A stretch of 64,000 nt of DNA from BJGV01 sp003230615 (GTDB lineage: Bacteria > Pseudomonadota > Gammaproteobacteria > Burkholderiales > Nitrosomonadaceae). The notes below the pieces were generated by a model. It searched no databases, had not been told where the DNA came from, and was given only the letters and a program-made list of their open reading frames with translations. Position 1 is the stretch's first letter. Every line of letters begins with the position of its first letter. Both the position numbers and the translations under genes were made by a program. The stretch lies in assembly GCA_963663215.1 (NCBI GenBank), contig OY760140.1, forward strand, positions 1,178,001-1,242,000. Reading direction: 5' to 3'. Of this stretch, positions 1 to 9,043 are shown piece by piece.

Positions 1-450
1 GCAACCGGAAATTTGATCGGAATTAATACAATGATAATTTCGCAAACTGGTGGATCAGTTGGCATCGGCTTATCCATTCCAACTATTGTTGCCAAACCGA
101 TAATGGAACAAATTATTCAGACTGGTAGCGTAACCAGGGGCTGGATCGGTGTAGAAGTGCAAGATTTAACGCTGGAATTGGCAGAGTCATTCAAACGCGC
201 CAACACTGATGGTGCATTAATCTCTGGTGTTTACAAAGATAGTCCCGCAAACCAAGCTGGGATAAAACCAGGAGATATACTGATAGCGGTGGAAGGCAAG
301 ACTGTCGCTAATACATCTGACATGCTCAATCTGACCGCGGCATTACCACCAGGGCAAGCTGCCACGTTCACGGTAATACGAAAACACGCAGAGAAATCCA
401 TTGAAATTAAAATAGGTAAACGTCCAAAACCAATAAAGCGTGATGAATAG
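1..450 (+). CDS. HtrA/DegS-type serine protease, C-terminal part (5' end outside window)
   Basis: This is the end of a trypsin-like periplasmic protease of the HtrA/Deg family, which handles misfolded envelope proteins or cleaves regulatory substrates. The reading frame is open from base 1, so the ATG-like start inside the window is not the real start. The first residues (GNLIGINT) match the strand that follows the catalytic GNSGG motif in this family, so the catalytic triad lies upstream of the window. A linker with GIGLSIP leads into a single PDZ domain (roughly residues 40-135 of the visible part, with GWIGVEVQDL and SPANQAGIKPGDILIAVEGK). Only one PDZ domain follows the protease, and the protein ends shortly after, which fits DegS/AlgW-like proteins better than two-PDZ DegP/DegQ. 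The exact subfamily cannot be settled without the N-terminus. Confidence 0.85.
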   Translation, partial: ATGNLIGINTMIISQTGGSVGIGLSIPTIVAKPIMEQIIQTGSVTRGWIGVEVQDLTLELAESFKRANTDGALISGVYKDSPANQAGIKPGDILIAVEGKTVANTSDMLNLTAALPPGQAATFTVIRKHAEKSIEIKIGKRPKPIKRDE

Positions 451-590
451 CAAAAGTAAAGGCAGATACTAAATTGGAATAATCTTAAAAAGACAATCAG
501 CAACGACTGATTACTTTTCCCGTCTCCCTTGTACTGCAGACCCAGAATTCGACTACCTTCCCTTTATTCTGCCTAGGATTTTCCCAATTC

Positions 591-1352
591 CTATTCCATT
601 TTATCGTTACTCGCGGATTGTTGATGACTTGAGATCAACGTAGGTTTGCTCAGAAAACCTGCTGCCAGTATTCCTAGCTCAAAGAGAAGGTAGAGCGGTA
701 TCGCTAACATAAATTGTGAAACTACGTCGGGCGGCGTTATTACTGCACTTATTATAAATGCTCCGACAAGAACGTAGCTGCGTATTTTTTTTAGTTTTTC
801 GACTGAGACCACGCCAATTTTTACAAGAACCACCACGAATACCGGCGCCTCGAATGAAATTCCAAAGGCAATGAACATAGTCAAAACAAAGTCTAGATAT
901 CTACCAATATCTGTCATTACCGCTACGCCCTGCGGTGCAAATTGCGTAATGAATTCGAACACCAGTGGCAGCGCACCAAAAAAAGAAAATGCCATACCAC
1001 AAAAGAACAATATGCTGCTGACAAACACTAGGGGAAACACTAAACGTCTCTCATTAAAATACAATCCCGGGGCAACAAATGCCCATATTTGATAAAGAGT
1101 ATATGGTAATGTGATGAGAAAAGCCGCCATCATGGCAACCTTCATCGGCACAAAGAACGGTGTAGCAACCTCTGTAGCAATCATCTGCCCACCTTCAGGA
1201 AGCTTCTCTAGCAGGGGTTGTGCCAGCAATGTATATAATTCCCTCGCGTAAAAAGCACAAGGCATAAAACCAAGCATCATCACACCAAATATGCGCATCA
1301 ACCTAATGCGAAGTTCCGTCAAATGCGAAATGAATGTGTTTTTGATGCTCAT
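591..1352 (-). CDS. tatC: Sec-independent protein translocase TatC
   Basis: Multi-spanning inner-membrane receptor of the twin-arginine translocation system, which exports folded proteins with RR signal peptides. I place the start at the ATG giving MSIKNTFISHLTELRIRL, because the cytoplasmic FxxHLxELRxRL signature normally lies near the N-terminus; an open frame extends 12 codons further upstream but lacks family similarity. The product is 253 residues, the usual TatC length, with six hydrophobic segments and the conserved Glu in SFEAPV before the fourth. It is the last gene of a tatA-tatB-tatC run read on the minus strand behind the histidine genes, so it probably shares their transcript. 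Confidence 0.95.
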   Translation of the reverse strand: MSIKNTFISHLTELRIRLMRIFGVMMLGFMPCAFYARELYTLLAQPLLEKLPEGGQMIATEVATPFFVPMKVAMMAAFLITLPYTLYQIWAFVAPGLYFNERRLVFPLVFVSSILFFCGMAFSFFGALPLVFEFITQFAPQGVAVMTDIGRYLDFVLTMFIAFGISFEAPVFVVVLVKIGVVSVEKLKKIRSYVLVGAFIISAVITPPDVVSQFMLAIPLYLLFELGILAAGFLSKPTLISSHQQSASNDKME

Positions 1353-1501
1353 GCTGTGAATTGAAGTAAATCCATTGAGCCGACACAATTAAATTGAAGC
1401 GTGCTGATGATGAGAATGCTCATTATGCCCCTCTACACAACACTGTATTTTTATTTCCTCACTACTTCATCCCGTTTCAATTCTAGTCTACTTAGAGTTG
1501 C

Positions 1502-1879
1502 TTATTTGGTAGAGCGGTTACTCGGCTGGGGTGGAGAAGATTTTTTCAAGGATGTTTTATCTCTAGCGACTTCAGACTGGGATGTAACTGTTGGTGTAGT
1601 TGTTGTTCTAATGTCCGCTGCCGCTTGCAGCTCACTTACCTCATCCCGTACCGAGTTTTCAATAGAATGAGCTGCTTCTTGTACCGATGAATGTAATTCA
1701 TTTAGTTCTTCCACCTCCATCTCACGCTGAATGTCATTCTTAACATCACTAACGTAGCGACGCGCACGCCCTAATAGATGACCTAGAGTACGCGCTACCT
1801 TAGGCAGTCGTTCCGGGCCAACCACTATTAGCGCCACGACTGCAATCACCATAATTTCTGTGAAGCTGATATCGAACAT
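1502..1879 (-). CDS. tatB: Sec-independent protein translocase TatB
   Basis: Membrane-anchored partner of TatC that forms the signal-peptide receptor complex. The 125-residue protein begins with the typical MFDISFTEIMVIAVVALIVV helix carrying Glu8. GPERLP (residues 21-26) then forms the hinge before an amphipathic helix and a charged, poorly conserved tail rich in Glu, Ser and Thr. Length, Glu8 and the GPERLP hinge separate it from TatA, which lies just upstream in the same orientation. About 100 bases separate it from tatA and 150 from tatC. Confidence 0.95.
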   Translation of the reverse strand: MFDISFTEIMVIAVVALIVVGPERLPKVARTLGHLLGRARRYVSDVKNDIQREMEVEELNELHSSVQEAAHSIENSVRDEVSELQAAADIRTTTTPTVTSQSEVARDKTSLKKSSPPQPSNRSTK

Positions 1880-1980
1880 GGCTTATGAAATTAGCAAGAG
1901 AAGAAAATCAAACAGCGACAGTATTCTAATCTAGGCATTGCTTTACCAACTTTACCGATTTACCCCTTGTCGGTTATCTA

Positions 1981-2220
1981 TCATAATTTTGTTTGTGTCT
2001 TGTCCTTGACCTCGCCTTCAATGGTTTGACCATCAACTTTCTGTGATGAGGAGGAAGAAGAGGAGGACTTTTCTTCATCTGCACCTTTCATACCTTCTTT
2101 GAAACCTTTTACTGCACCACCTATATCGCCGCCAAGATTACGAAGCTTCTTGGTGCCAAACACCAAAACAACAATCACCAAGACAACCAGCCAGTGCCAA
2201 ATACTAAATGAACCCATCAT
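1981..2220 (-). CDS. tatA: Sec-independent protein translocase TatA
   Basis: Pore-forming subunit of the twin-arginine translocase. The protein is 79 residues: an N-terminal hydrophobic helix, the FGTKKLRNLG hinge and amphipathic helix, then a hydrophilic tail with a run of eight serines. Two Met codons are adjacent at the start; either could be used. It lies 8 bases after the HIT-family gene hinT on the minus strand, so it looks cotranscribed with hinT and the upstream histidine genes, an arrangement common in beta- and gammaproteobacteria. Confidence 0.95.
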   Translation of the reverse strand: MMGSFSIWHWLVVLVIVVLVFGTKKLRNLGGDIGGAVKGFKEGMKGADEEKSSSSSSSSQKVDGQTIEGEVKDKTQTKL

Positions 2221-2228
2221 ATACTCCT

Positions 2229-2585
2229 TTAACTCGGGTTTGGAATCATAACGGGCAAGCGTTCCGTACCGCCGCCAATGATGTGAGCATGAAGATGATA
2301 AACTTCTTGCCCCCCAACACGCCCAGTATTAATAATGGTTCGGAAGCCGTCCGTGCAACCCTGTTCCTTCGCCAAACTGGGAACCAGCAGCATAATTTTA
2401 CCCAGCAAATTCTGGTGCTTTTCTTCAACTTCGTCTAGTGAGGCAATATGCAACTTAGGTACCAACATGAAATGTACTGGAGCTGCAGGATGGATATCGT
2501 GAAACGCAAAAACATCAGCATCTTCATAGACTTTTTTGCTAGGAATTTCACCCTTTATAATTTTACAAAAAATACAGTTTCCCAT
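2229..2585 (-). CDS. hinT: HIT-family nucleotide hydrolase (HinT-like)
   Basis: Small purine-nucleoside phosphoramidase of the histidine-triad superfamily. At 118 residues it has the usual HinT length. It begins with CIFCKIIKGEIP, and the histidine triad is complete (H97, H99, H101 in YHLHAHIIGG). The gene sits between hisE and tatA with only 2 and 8 bases of spacing, a linkage often seen in proteobacterial histidine operons. Its physiological substrate is not evident from the sequence. Confidence 0.92.
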   Translation of the reverse strand: MGNCIFCKIIKGEIPSKKVYEDADVFAFHDIHPAAPVHFMLVPKLHIASLDEVEEKHQNLLGKIMLLVPSLAKEQGCTDGFRTIINTGRVGGQEVYHLHAHIIGGGTERLPVMIPNPS

Positions 2586-2587
2586 TT

Positions 2588-2914
2588 TTATCCTATTTTC
2601 CGTGATGCTTTCTCATCTATCCCTGAAATCCCTTCACGCCGTTCCAGCTCATCTAATACATCATCTGGTCCCAAACCATGGTGAGCAAGCAGTATTAAAC
2701 AGTGGAACCACAGATCTGCTGTCTCGCGCGTGATATGCAGCTTATCACCATCTTTTGAGGCCAATAGAACTTCCGCCGCCTCTTCCGCAATTTTCTTCAG
2801 TATCTCGTCACGTCCGCCACACAATAGCTTCGCCACATAGGAACTGTCAGAGTTAAAACTCTTACGTGATTCGATAGTTTCCGCCAGACGGCGAATAATA
2901 GTCAAGTCTTTCAT
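2588..2914 (-). CDS. hisE: Phosphoribosyl-ATP pyrophosphatase HisE
   Basis: Second enzyme of histidine synthesis: hydrolyses phosphoribosyl-ATP to phosphoribosyl-AMP and pyrophosphate. The protein is 108 residues and all-helical, of the MazG-like fold, with the acidic metal-binding EEAAEV motif in the middle. It is a separate gene here rather than an HisIE fusion. Its start codon overlaps the stop of hisI by four bases (ATGA), so the two successive enzymes are translationally coupled. Confidence 0.95.
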   Translation of the reverse strand: MKDLTIIRRLAETIESRKSFNSDSSYVAKLLCGGRDEILKKIAEEAAEVLLASKDGDKLHITRETADLWFHCLILLAHHGLGPDDVLDELERREGISGIDEKASRKIG

Positions 2915-3315
2915 TCTCTGTATATTTCTTTAGGATCTTTAATTACAGGAGCAACCACCACCCACCGTTCGTTCTCCAACCTATTGAAGAAACAATTATG
3001 CCTGCCCGTGTGACAGGCAATGCCACCAACTTGTTCCACCTTCAGCAGCAAAATATCCTGGTCACAATCTAGATAAATTTCCTTTACTTTCTGAATATGA
3101 CCAGACTCTTCGCCTTTACACCAGAGTTTCTTCCGAGATCGTGACCAGTAAACCACTTTGCCAGTTTCGACAGTAAGTTTCAATGCCTCACGATCCATCC
3201 AAGCAACCATCAACACTGAGTTGCTAGAGGCTTCCTGAGTTACGACTGGAATCAGTCCATCTTTAGACCAGTTTACTTTATTTAGCCAATTGTCAGACAT
3301 AGACTCATGATTCAA
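2911..3315 (-). CDS. hisI: Phosphoribosyl-AMP cyclohydrolase HisI
   Basis: Zinc enzyme opening the purine ring of phosphoribosyl-AMP, third step of histidine synthesis. The metal-binding Cys and Asp residues are visible in LDCDQD and ACHTGRHNCFF. The length (134 residues) is normal for the monofunctional form. An internal ATG five codons in (MSDNWLNKVNW) is an equally plausible start and matches the family N-terminus slightly better. It overlaps hisE by 4 bases and follows hisF by about 30 bases. Confidence 0.95.
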   Translation of the reverse strand: MNHESMSDNWLNKVNWSKDGLIPVVTQEASSNSVLMVAWMDREALKLTVETGKVVYWSRSRKKLWCKGEESGHIQKVKEIYLDCDQDILLLKVEQVGGIACHTGRHNCFFNRLENERWVVVAPVIKDPKEIYRE

Positions 3316-3344
3316 TTTCGGTTTTTCCTGGTTTCATTCTACCA

Positions 3345-4121
3345 CTACATCCGAACTTCGATATTATGTTGTGCCATATACTCCTTGGCTTGGCGCACAG
3401 TATATTCGCCATAGTGAAAAATACTTGCCGCCAGCACTGCATCAGCGTGGCCCTGAAGAATGCCTTCCACAAGATGGTCCAGATTACCCACGCCACCACT
3501 AGCGATTACCGGTATGTCTACCGCGTCCGACACAGTACGAATAAGCGCCAGATCGAAACCGTTTCGAGTTCCATCTCTGTTCATGCTGGTAAGTAGGATT
3601 TCGCCTGCGCCAAGTAACTGCATTTCTTTTGCCCATTCAACTGCATCCAGGCTAGTAGCTTTGCGTCCACCGTGAGTGAATACTTCCCACTTTGCGGACT
3701 TGGTACCTGTACCATGTACCTGTTTGGCATCTATAGCTACCACAATGCACTGAGCGCCGTAACGACCTGCGGCATCAGCTACCAGTTGGCGGTTCTGCAC
3801 TGCCGAGGTATTGATACTCACCTTGTCGGCGCCAGCATTTAACAACCTGCGTACATCATCGACGTGGCGAACACCACCTCCTACGGTCAACGGAATGAAA
3901 ACTTGAGCTGCAACTTTCTCAATGATATGCAAAATCAGACCACGGTTGTCTGAACTAGCTGTAATGTCTAGAAAAGTTAGCTCATCTGCCCCTTGCTCAT
4001 CATAACGGCGCGATATTTCAACAGGATCGCCTGCGTCCTGGAGCGCAATAAAATTAACACCCTTGACTACTCTTCCATTTGTTACATCGAGACAGGGGAT
4101 AATACGTTTGGCTAGGCCCAT
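3345..4121 (-). CDS. hisF: Imidazole glycerol phosphate synthase subunit HisF
   Basis: Cyclase subunit of imidazole glycerol phosphate synthase. It uses ammonia made by HisH to form the imidazole ring and releases the purine intermediate AICAR. It is a (beta/alpha)8 barrel of 258 residues. The two catalytic aspartates are present as D12 (IIPCLDVTNGRVVKG) and D131 (VVAIDAK), and the phosphate-binding loops GGGVR and ASGGVG are intact. Its partner hisH lies two genes upstream, separated by hisA. Confidence 0.97.
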   Translation of the reverse strand: MGLAKRIIPCLDVTNGRVVKGVNFIALQDAGDPVEISRRYDEQGADELTFLDITASSDNRGLILHIIEKVAAQVFIPLTVGGGVRHVDDVRRLLNAGADKVSINTSAVQNRQLVADAAGRYGAQCIVVAIDAKQVHGTGTKSAKWEVFTHGGRKATSLDAVEWAKEMQLLGAGEILLTSMNRDGTRNGFDLALIRTVSDAVDIPVIASGGVGNLDHLVEGILQGHADAVLAASIFHYGEYTVRQAKEYMAQHNIEVRM

Positions 4122-4259
4122 AGGGCTAAAAACCCTTTACTGGATAAATAACTACATGGAAATACTAAAATATCATAAAACAAAATCATCTTCCTACGCT
4201 CGAAACAGCTTCCACGATATATCTACAAAACTTCATTAAGAAATTGACATATCTAGATC

Positions 4260-5006
4260 TCATGCCTTCATACTAAGCTTATCTGCTAATATTTGTGCCT
4301 TCTTGAAATCCAGTGAACCTTCGTAAATTGCACGTCCCGTAATAACCCCCATAATGCCCTCAGCTTCGATTTCACACAGTGCTTGGACATCGTCAAGACT
4401 GGCAACTCCTCCACTTGCAATAATCGGAATGGTAAGCGCTTTAGCGAGTTCCAACGTAGCCTTGACATTGACACCGCTTAACATACCGTCACAACTAATA
4501 TCGGTGTAAATAATTGCTTCAACACCATATTCCTCAAATTTTTTTGCTAAATCGATCACATCATGGCCAGTAACTTTGGACCAACCATCCACTGCAATCT
4601 TTCCGTCTTTTGCATCTAGTCCCACCATAATATGACCAGGAAATGCATAGCAAGCCTCGTGCAAAAACCCCGGAGTTTTAACAGCTGCGGTTCCAATAAT
4701 GATATAAGAGATACCATCGTCTAGGTATCGCTCTATGGTTTCAAGGTCACGGATACCCCCACCTAACTGGATTGGGATTTTGCCATCAATGGCCTCGACG
4801 ATGGCACGGATTACTGGAGCATTCTTTGGCATACCAACGAATGCTCCATTAAGATCCACCAGATGCAGACGCCGCGCACCCTGAATCAACCAATGTTCGG
4901 CCATGGAACTAGGGTTTTGTGAAAATACCGTGGCGCTTTCCATCTTACCTTGTTGAAGCCTTACACACTGCCCGTCCTTCAGGTCTATCGCAGGAATGAT
5001 CAGCAT
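4260..5006 (-). CDS. hisA: ProFAR isomerase HisA
   Basis: Phosphoribosylformimino-5-aminoimidazole carboxamide ribotide isomerase, a TIM-barrel homologue of HisF. The catalytic aspartates are D8 (IIPAIDLKDG) and D131 (MVGLDAKDG). The phosphate-binding loops GGGIRD and ASGGV are present, and the length of 248 residues is typical. It lies between hisH and hisF on the minus strand. The gap to hisF is about 140 bases, longer than others in this operon, and shows no clear terminator. Confidence 0.97.
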   Translation of the reverse strand: MLIIPAIDLKDGQCVRLQQGKMESATVFSQNPSSMAEHWLIQGARRLHLVDLNGAFVGMPKNAPVIRAIVEAIDGKIPIQLGGGIRDLETIERYLDDGISYIIIGTAAVKTPGFLHEACYAFPGHIMVGLDAKDGKIAVDGWSKVTGHDVIDLAKKFEEYGVEAIIYTDISCDGMLSGVNVKATLELAKALTIPIIASGGVASLDDVQALCEIEAEGIMGVITGRAIYEGSLDFKKAQILADKLSMKA

Positions 5007-5074
5007 TTTGAGTCAGGAGTAATAGTTGAAAATTTAGATCTAAAGCCTATGTCAGATAATTAAGCTTAATTATC

Positions 5075-5719
5075 CTAACGCCTACTAAGTGGTTCCCATA
5101 GCACAAAATTTTTCAGTAGTGTTAATCCTGCTATATCACTTTTTTCAGGATGGAACTGGACAGCAAAAATATTATCCCTTGCCACTGCGCAAGTAAATTG
5201 AAAAGGATAAAAGCTGTAGCCAGCCACCGGCTCCGGATCAGCAGTTTCAACATAATAACTGTGAACGAAATAAAAACGCGTATCCTTGGCAATACCTTTC
5301 CACATCGGATGTTCAGCTGATTGATACACTTGATTCCACCCCATGTGTGGAACTTTAAGTTTTTGCCCGCTGGTATCTTCCATAGTAGTAAATTGTATTA
5401 CCTTGCCTGGTAAAATACCTAAACCTTTTACGTTACCCTCCTCGCTCACCTCAAACAACATCTGCAGACCAATACAAATTCCGAGAAATGGTTTATTAGC
5501 GGCAGCTTCCAGCACTGCACCACGCAATCCACGTGCATCCATTTCTTTCATACAGTTAGGCATTGCACCTTGACCGGGAAATACTACGCGAGCAGCTTTC
5601 TGTACCTCTGCCGGGTTGCTGGTAACAATAATGGAGGCGGTAGGGGCCACATGCTCCAAAGCTTTAGACACCGAGCGCAAGTTACCCATTCCATAATCAA
5701 CGATTGCAATATCAGTCAT
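5075..5719 (-). CDS. hisH: Imidazole glycerol phosphate synthase glutaminase subunit HisH
   Basis: Glutamine amidotransferase subunit that feeds ammonia to HisF. I start it at the ATG giving MTDIAIVDYGMGN, the canonical HisH N-terminus; the frame stays open for another 51 codons upstream, but that stretch is the antisense shadow of the hisB end. The product has 214 residues. The class I triad is complete: C82 in GICIGLQMLFE, and H190 and E192 in QFHPEKS; the conserved FVHSYY is also present. It begins 16 bases after hisB. Confidence 0.96.
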   Translation of the reverse strand: MTDIAIVDYGMGNLRSVSKALEHVAPTASIIVTSNPAEVQKAARVVFPGQGAMPNCMKEMDARGLRGAVLEAAANKPFLGICIGLQMLFEVSEEGNVKGLGILPGKVIQFTTMEDTSGQKLKVPHMGWNQVYQSAEHPMWKGIAKDTRFYFVHSYYVETADPEPVAGYSFYPFQFTCAVARDNIFAVQFHPEKSDIAGLTLLKNFVLWEPLSRR

Positions 5720-5735
5720 GCAGAAGTAAGAACGT

Positions 5736-6323
5736 CTACAAAGAACCTTTGGTGGATGGAATTGCGCCAATTGTACGGGGATCAAGTTCCACCGCCATAC
5801 GTAATGCTCGGCCAAATGCTTTAAATGCAGTTTCCGCTTGGTGATGAGCATTATCACCAGACAGGTTGTCAATGTGCAACGTTACCATGGCATGATTAAC
5901 AAAGCCCTGGAAAAACTCATTCACCAAATCCACATCGAATTCGCCAATGCGAGCGCGCACAAATGTGATGTTAAATTCCATACCCGGACGCCCTGAAAGG
6001 TCCACCACTACCCTTGACAACGCCTCATCCAAAGGAACGTACGCGTGACCATAACGACGTAAGCCCCTCTTATCACCAATAGCTTGCATGAATGCCTGGC
6101 CCAGAGTAATCCCGATATCCTCCACCGTATGATGGGCATCAATGTGCAAATCTCCCTTAGCGGAAATCTTCAGATCTATCATTCCATGGCGCGCCACCTG
6201 ATCTAGCATATGGTCTAAAAATGGTACGCCGGTATCTAGCACTGCCTTGCCGGTTCCATCCAGATTAATATCGACACAGATCTGGGTTTCCAACGTATCG
6301 CGGATAACTTGAGACTGGCGCAT
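5736..6323 (-). CDS. hisB: Imidazoleglycerol-phosphate dehydratase HisB
   Basis: Manganese enzyme that dehydrates imidazole glycerol phosphate. The protein is the 195-residue monofunctional form, without the histidinol-phosphatase domain fused in enteric bacteria. Both metal-binding signatures are present: HHTVEDIGI near residue 65 and HHQAETAFKAFGRAL near residue 160. It lies between hisC and hisH with short spacers. The separate histidinol-phosphate phosphatase is not in this window. Confidence 0.97.
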   Translation of the reverse strand: MRQSQVIRDTLETQICVDINLDGTGKAVLDTGVPFLDHMLDQVARHGMIDLKISAKGDLHIDAHHTVEDIGITLGQAFMQAIGDKRGLRRYGHAYVPLDEALSRVVVDLSGRPGMEFNITFVRARIGEFDVDLVNEFFQGFVNHAMVTLHIDNLSGDNAHHQAETAFKAFGRALRMAVELDPRTIGAIPSTKGSL

Positions 6324-6353
6324 GAGAAAATTTAATAGATAAAGGTGTAAAAA

Positions 6354-7436
6354 TTAGTTAATCAGTTTCTTGATCAATGTTTGCAGCGCCTCTAAAAACT
6401 GCTCATTCTCATCAGGTGTTCCTATCGTCACGCGCAAACAATTTCTCAGCAAAGGGTGTGAACCATCAAGGTTTTTAATTAATACACCACGCTTTTTAAG
6501 TTCTAAAAACACTTGCCCCGCTTCATTCACGCGCAATAAAATAAAGTTTGCATCCGTTGGGAAAACCTCAACCCCATCCAGCGCCTTCAAACATTCACTC
6601 ATCACTACTCGTTCAGCCTTGATTGCGGCCGCTTGTTGCTGCAGAACATCAGGATACTGCAATACCTTTTCAACAACTAGCTGGGTCATTACACCTACAT
6701 TATACGGCAAACGAAGCTTTTCTAACTGTGTTAGCCATTCTGGCCTGCCTACCAACAACCCCAACCTTAAACCTGCAAGCCCCGATTTAGAGAGCGTACG
6801 CATCAATAGCAAATTTGGATGTTGAGTGAGTTTACTCATGAAACTTGCATCGGCGAAAGCGTGGTAGGCCTCATCCACTACCACCACACCAGGGGCGGCT
6901 TCAATAATACGCGAGACAGCTTCAGCGTCAAACAAATTACCTGTTGGATTATTTGGATAGGCAATAAAAATCACTGCTGGTTGGCACTTGGTGATGGCAG
7001 TAAGCATCGCATCTAGATCCAGTGAAAAATCAGCTTTGAGCGGAATACCTCTATACTCCATACCGGTACAAGTGGCAATTATGCGAAACATTGCAAATGC
7101 TGGTTCAACACTCATCAACACCGCACCTGGTCTAGATACGGCTAGGGCAACAATCTGAATGATCTCATCCGAACCGTTACCCAGCATGATATCCATCCCG
7201 AGGGGAACACCCATTGTTTCCCGCAATGCGACCTTGAGTGAGACAGCATTCGTATCGGGATAACGGTTGGTTGAAACATTTGCTGCTAGTCGTGCAATTT
7301 CATCACGTAGATTCTTAGGTAGAGAATAAGGATTCTCCATCGCGTCCAGTTTTATCATGCCAATTGAAGACGGCACATGATAAGCGGAGAGACTAAGAAT
7401 CTCTGGACGGATGATTTGATCGAGTGTATTAGGCAT
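6354..7436 (-). CDS. hisC: Histidinol-phosphate aminotransferase HisC
   Basis: PLP-dependent enzyme converting imidazole acetol phosphate to histidinol phosphate. It is a fold-type I aminotransferase of 360 residues. The PLP lysine is K217 in TLSKSGLAGLRLG, the pyridine-nitrogen Asp is D188 in VVVVDEAY, and YPNNPTGN holds the conserved Asn. In many Betaproteobacteria hisG and hisD lie immediately before hisC; here the gene before it is the heme A synthase, so hisG and hisD must lie elsewhere or be outside this window. Confidence 0.96.
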   Translation of the reverse strand: MPNTLDQIIRPEILSLSAYHVPSSIGMIKLDAMENPYSLPKNLRDEIARLAANVSTNRYPDTNAVSLKVALRETMGVPLGMDIMLGNGSDEIIQIVALAVSRPGAVLMSVEPAFAMFRIIATCTGMEYRGIPLKADFSLDLDAMLTAITKCQPAVIFIAYPNNPTGNLFDAEAVSRIIEAAPGVVVVDEAYHAFADASFMSKLTQHPNLLLMRTLSKSGLAGLRLGLLVGRPEWLTQLEKLRLPYNVGVMTQLVVEKVLQYPDVLQQQAAAIKAERVVMSECLKALDGVEVFPTDANFILLRVNEAGQVFLELKKRGVLIKNLDGSHPLLRNCLRVTIGTPDENEQFLEALQTLIKKLIN

Positions 7437-7484
7437 GACGTCTATTTTAAACCGGGAGAACTCAATTTATGCCTGATTATGCCA

Positions 7485-8501
7485 TTATCGTAATTTGTGA
7501 TTTACCCAAAGAGCAGCTGTAAACAATAACATTGCACCGGCCTGATGCGCTACAGCAAGTGGCAGAGGGACCACCATCAGTAAAGTAGCAACCCCCAGGC
7601 TGATCTGCACTATCAACATGAATAGAAGTAAATTACAAGCAAGCTGAGTCGAACTAGGTAGTGTGAGTCGTCTAGATTTAAACCAAAAAATCGGAACTAG
7701 GATCGCTAAAATCCAAGCGATTATACGATGATCAAATTGCACCGTCGCCATATTGTCAAAGAAATTTCGATACCATGGTTCCATCGTGAATATTTCTGGT
7801 GGCATGAAGTGACCATTCATTAAAGGAAATGTGTTGTAAGCCAGCCCAGCACGAATGCCAGCAACGAAGCCTCCTGATAGAACCATGAGAAAAATTAACC
7901 AAATAATCGCCTGAGAAAAACGGTATAAACTGTGGATCCTATTATCCTCATGCAATGTGCCAGCAGGGAAGAGCAGCTTCAGTGCCACATGAAACATTGC
8001 GGCAAAAATAATAAATGCCAAAATCAAATGGGCTGTCAAACGATACTGACTAACATGGGGGTTATCCACCAACCCACTTTTCACCATATACCAACCCATC
8101 AACCCTTGTAGTCCGCCCAGTAGAAAAATCCCAGCCAGCTTTAAACCCAATGGCCGGTCAATTCTCTTACGCAAACTAAAATATAGGAAAGGAATCAAAA
8201 ATACCAATCCAATAATGCGTCCTAGTAGCCGGTGAAAATATTCCCACCAGAAAATATTTTTGAACTCATCAGGGCTCATACCCTGATTTACTTTTTTATA
8301 CTGGGGCGTCTTATGGTATTTCTCGAAAATTTCCTCCCAATCACTCTCACTAAGGGGAGGAATAGTGCCCAAAATAGGCTTCCATTCGACTATGGAAAGT
8401 CCGGAATCGGTAAGGCGCGTGACGCCGCCAACCACCACCATAGCAAACACCAGAACACAGCAAACTAGTAACCAAATAGCGATGGGCTTTTGTATTGCCA
8501 T
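7485..8501 (-). CDS. ctaA: Heme A synthase (COX15/CtaA family)
   Basis: Integral membrane enzyme that oxidises the C8 methyl of heme O to a formyl group, making heme A for aa3-type cytochrome oxidase. I use the ATG giving MAIQKPIAIWLLV, which leaves 8 bases to the smpB stop; the open frame extends 16 codons upstream into smpB without family similarity. The 338-residue product has about eight membrane helices. The four histidines of the family are visible in WEYFHRLLGR, YRLTAHLI, QFDHRIIAW and AVAHQAG. The gene is inserted between smpB and the histidine genes. Confidence 0.93.
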   Translation of the reverse strand: MAIQKPIAIWLLVCCVLVFAMVVVGGVTRLTDSGLSIVEWKPILGTIPPLSESDWEEIFEKYHKTPQYKKVNQGMSPDEFKNIFWWEYFHRLLGRIIGLVFLIPFLYFSLRKRIDRPLGLKLAGIFLLGGLQGLMGWYMVKSGLVDNPHVSQYRLTAHLILAFIIFAAMFHVALKLLFPAGTLHEDNRIHSLYRFSQAIIWLIFLMVLSGGFVAGIRAGLAYNTFPLMNGHFMPPEIFTMEPWYRNFFDNMATVQFDHRIIAWILAILVPIFWFKSRRLTLPSSTQLACNLLLFMLIVQISLGVATLLMVVPLPLAVAHQAGAMLLFTAALWVNHKLR

Positions 8502-8509
8502 TCTAGGGA

Positions 8510-8953
8510 TTATTTCATCCGCAGTAGACGTTGCCGCTCGCGCACCCATTCTTTCTGTTTCTCGGATTCGCGCTTGTCGTGCTGTTTCTTTCCTTTAGCT
8601 AAACCAATTTCAAGCTTGATCTTGCCAGCCTTGTAGTGCATATCTAAAGGCACCAAGGTGTAACCCGCGCGCTCCGCCTTACCAATAAGTCGTTTTATTT
8701 CCTCAGCATGCAATAACAACTTGCGGGTGCGTATCGGATCTGGACTGATATGAGTCGACGCAGCCGGTAGTGGGCTGATATGGCAACCTAAGAGATACAA
8801 TTCACTTTTACGGACAATAACATAGGCTTCTTTTACCTGAACTCGCCCAGCTCGAATCGCTTTGACTTCCCAACCTTCGAGAACCACACCCGTTTCATAT
8901 TTTTCCTCGATGAAATAATCGTGGAATGCCTTTTTATTCTGAACAATGCTCAT
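8510..8953 (-). CDS. smpB: SsrA-binding protein SmpB
   Basis: Binds tmRNA and delivers it to stalled ribosomes for trans-translation. The 147-residue protein has the SmpB beta-barrel signatures (NKKAFHDYFIEEKYETG, LEGWEVKAIRAGRV, and TLVPLDMHYKAGKIKLEIGL). Its C-terminal basic tail (QKEWVRERQRLLRMK) is the part that folds in the mRNA channel. It is divergent from ratA-rnfH with about 90 bases between, an arrangement conserved in Beta- and Gammaproteobacteria. The tmRNA gene itself is not in the window. Confidence 0.97.
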   Translation of the reverse strand: MSIVQNKKAFHDYFIEEKYETGVVLEGWEVKAIRAGRVQVKEAYVIVRKSELYLLGCHISPLPAASTHISPDPIRTRKLLLHAEEIKRLIGKAERAGYTLVPLDMHYKAGKIKLEIGLAKGKKQHDKRESEKQKEWVRERQRLLRMK

Positions 8954-9043
8954 GTGGGAAACTAAAACGAGTGAACTTCGCGTAGGTTTGGTGTATTTTA
9001 ACAGAGTTCTACACTATCTCTTAAGGTCCGAACAGCTTCTCTC

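Noticed and set aside
5720..5872. Extension of hisH by 51 codons upstream
   Set aside because: The extra residues lie over the hisB end in another frame and resemble no amidotransferase; HisH starts canonically at MTDIAIVDYG.
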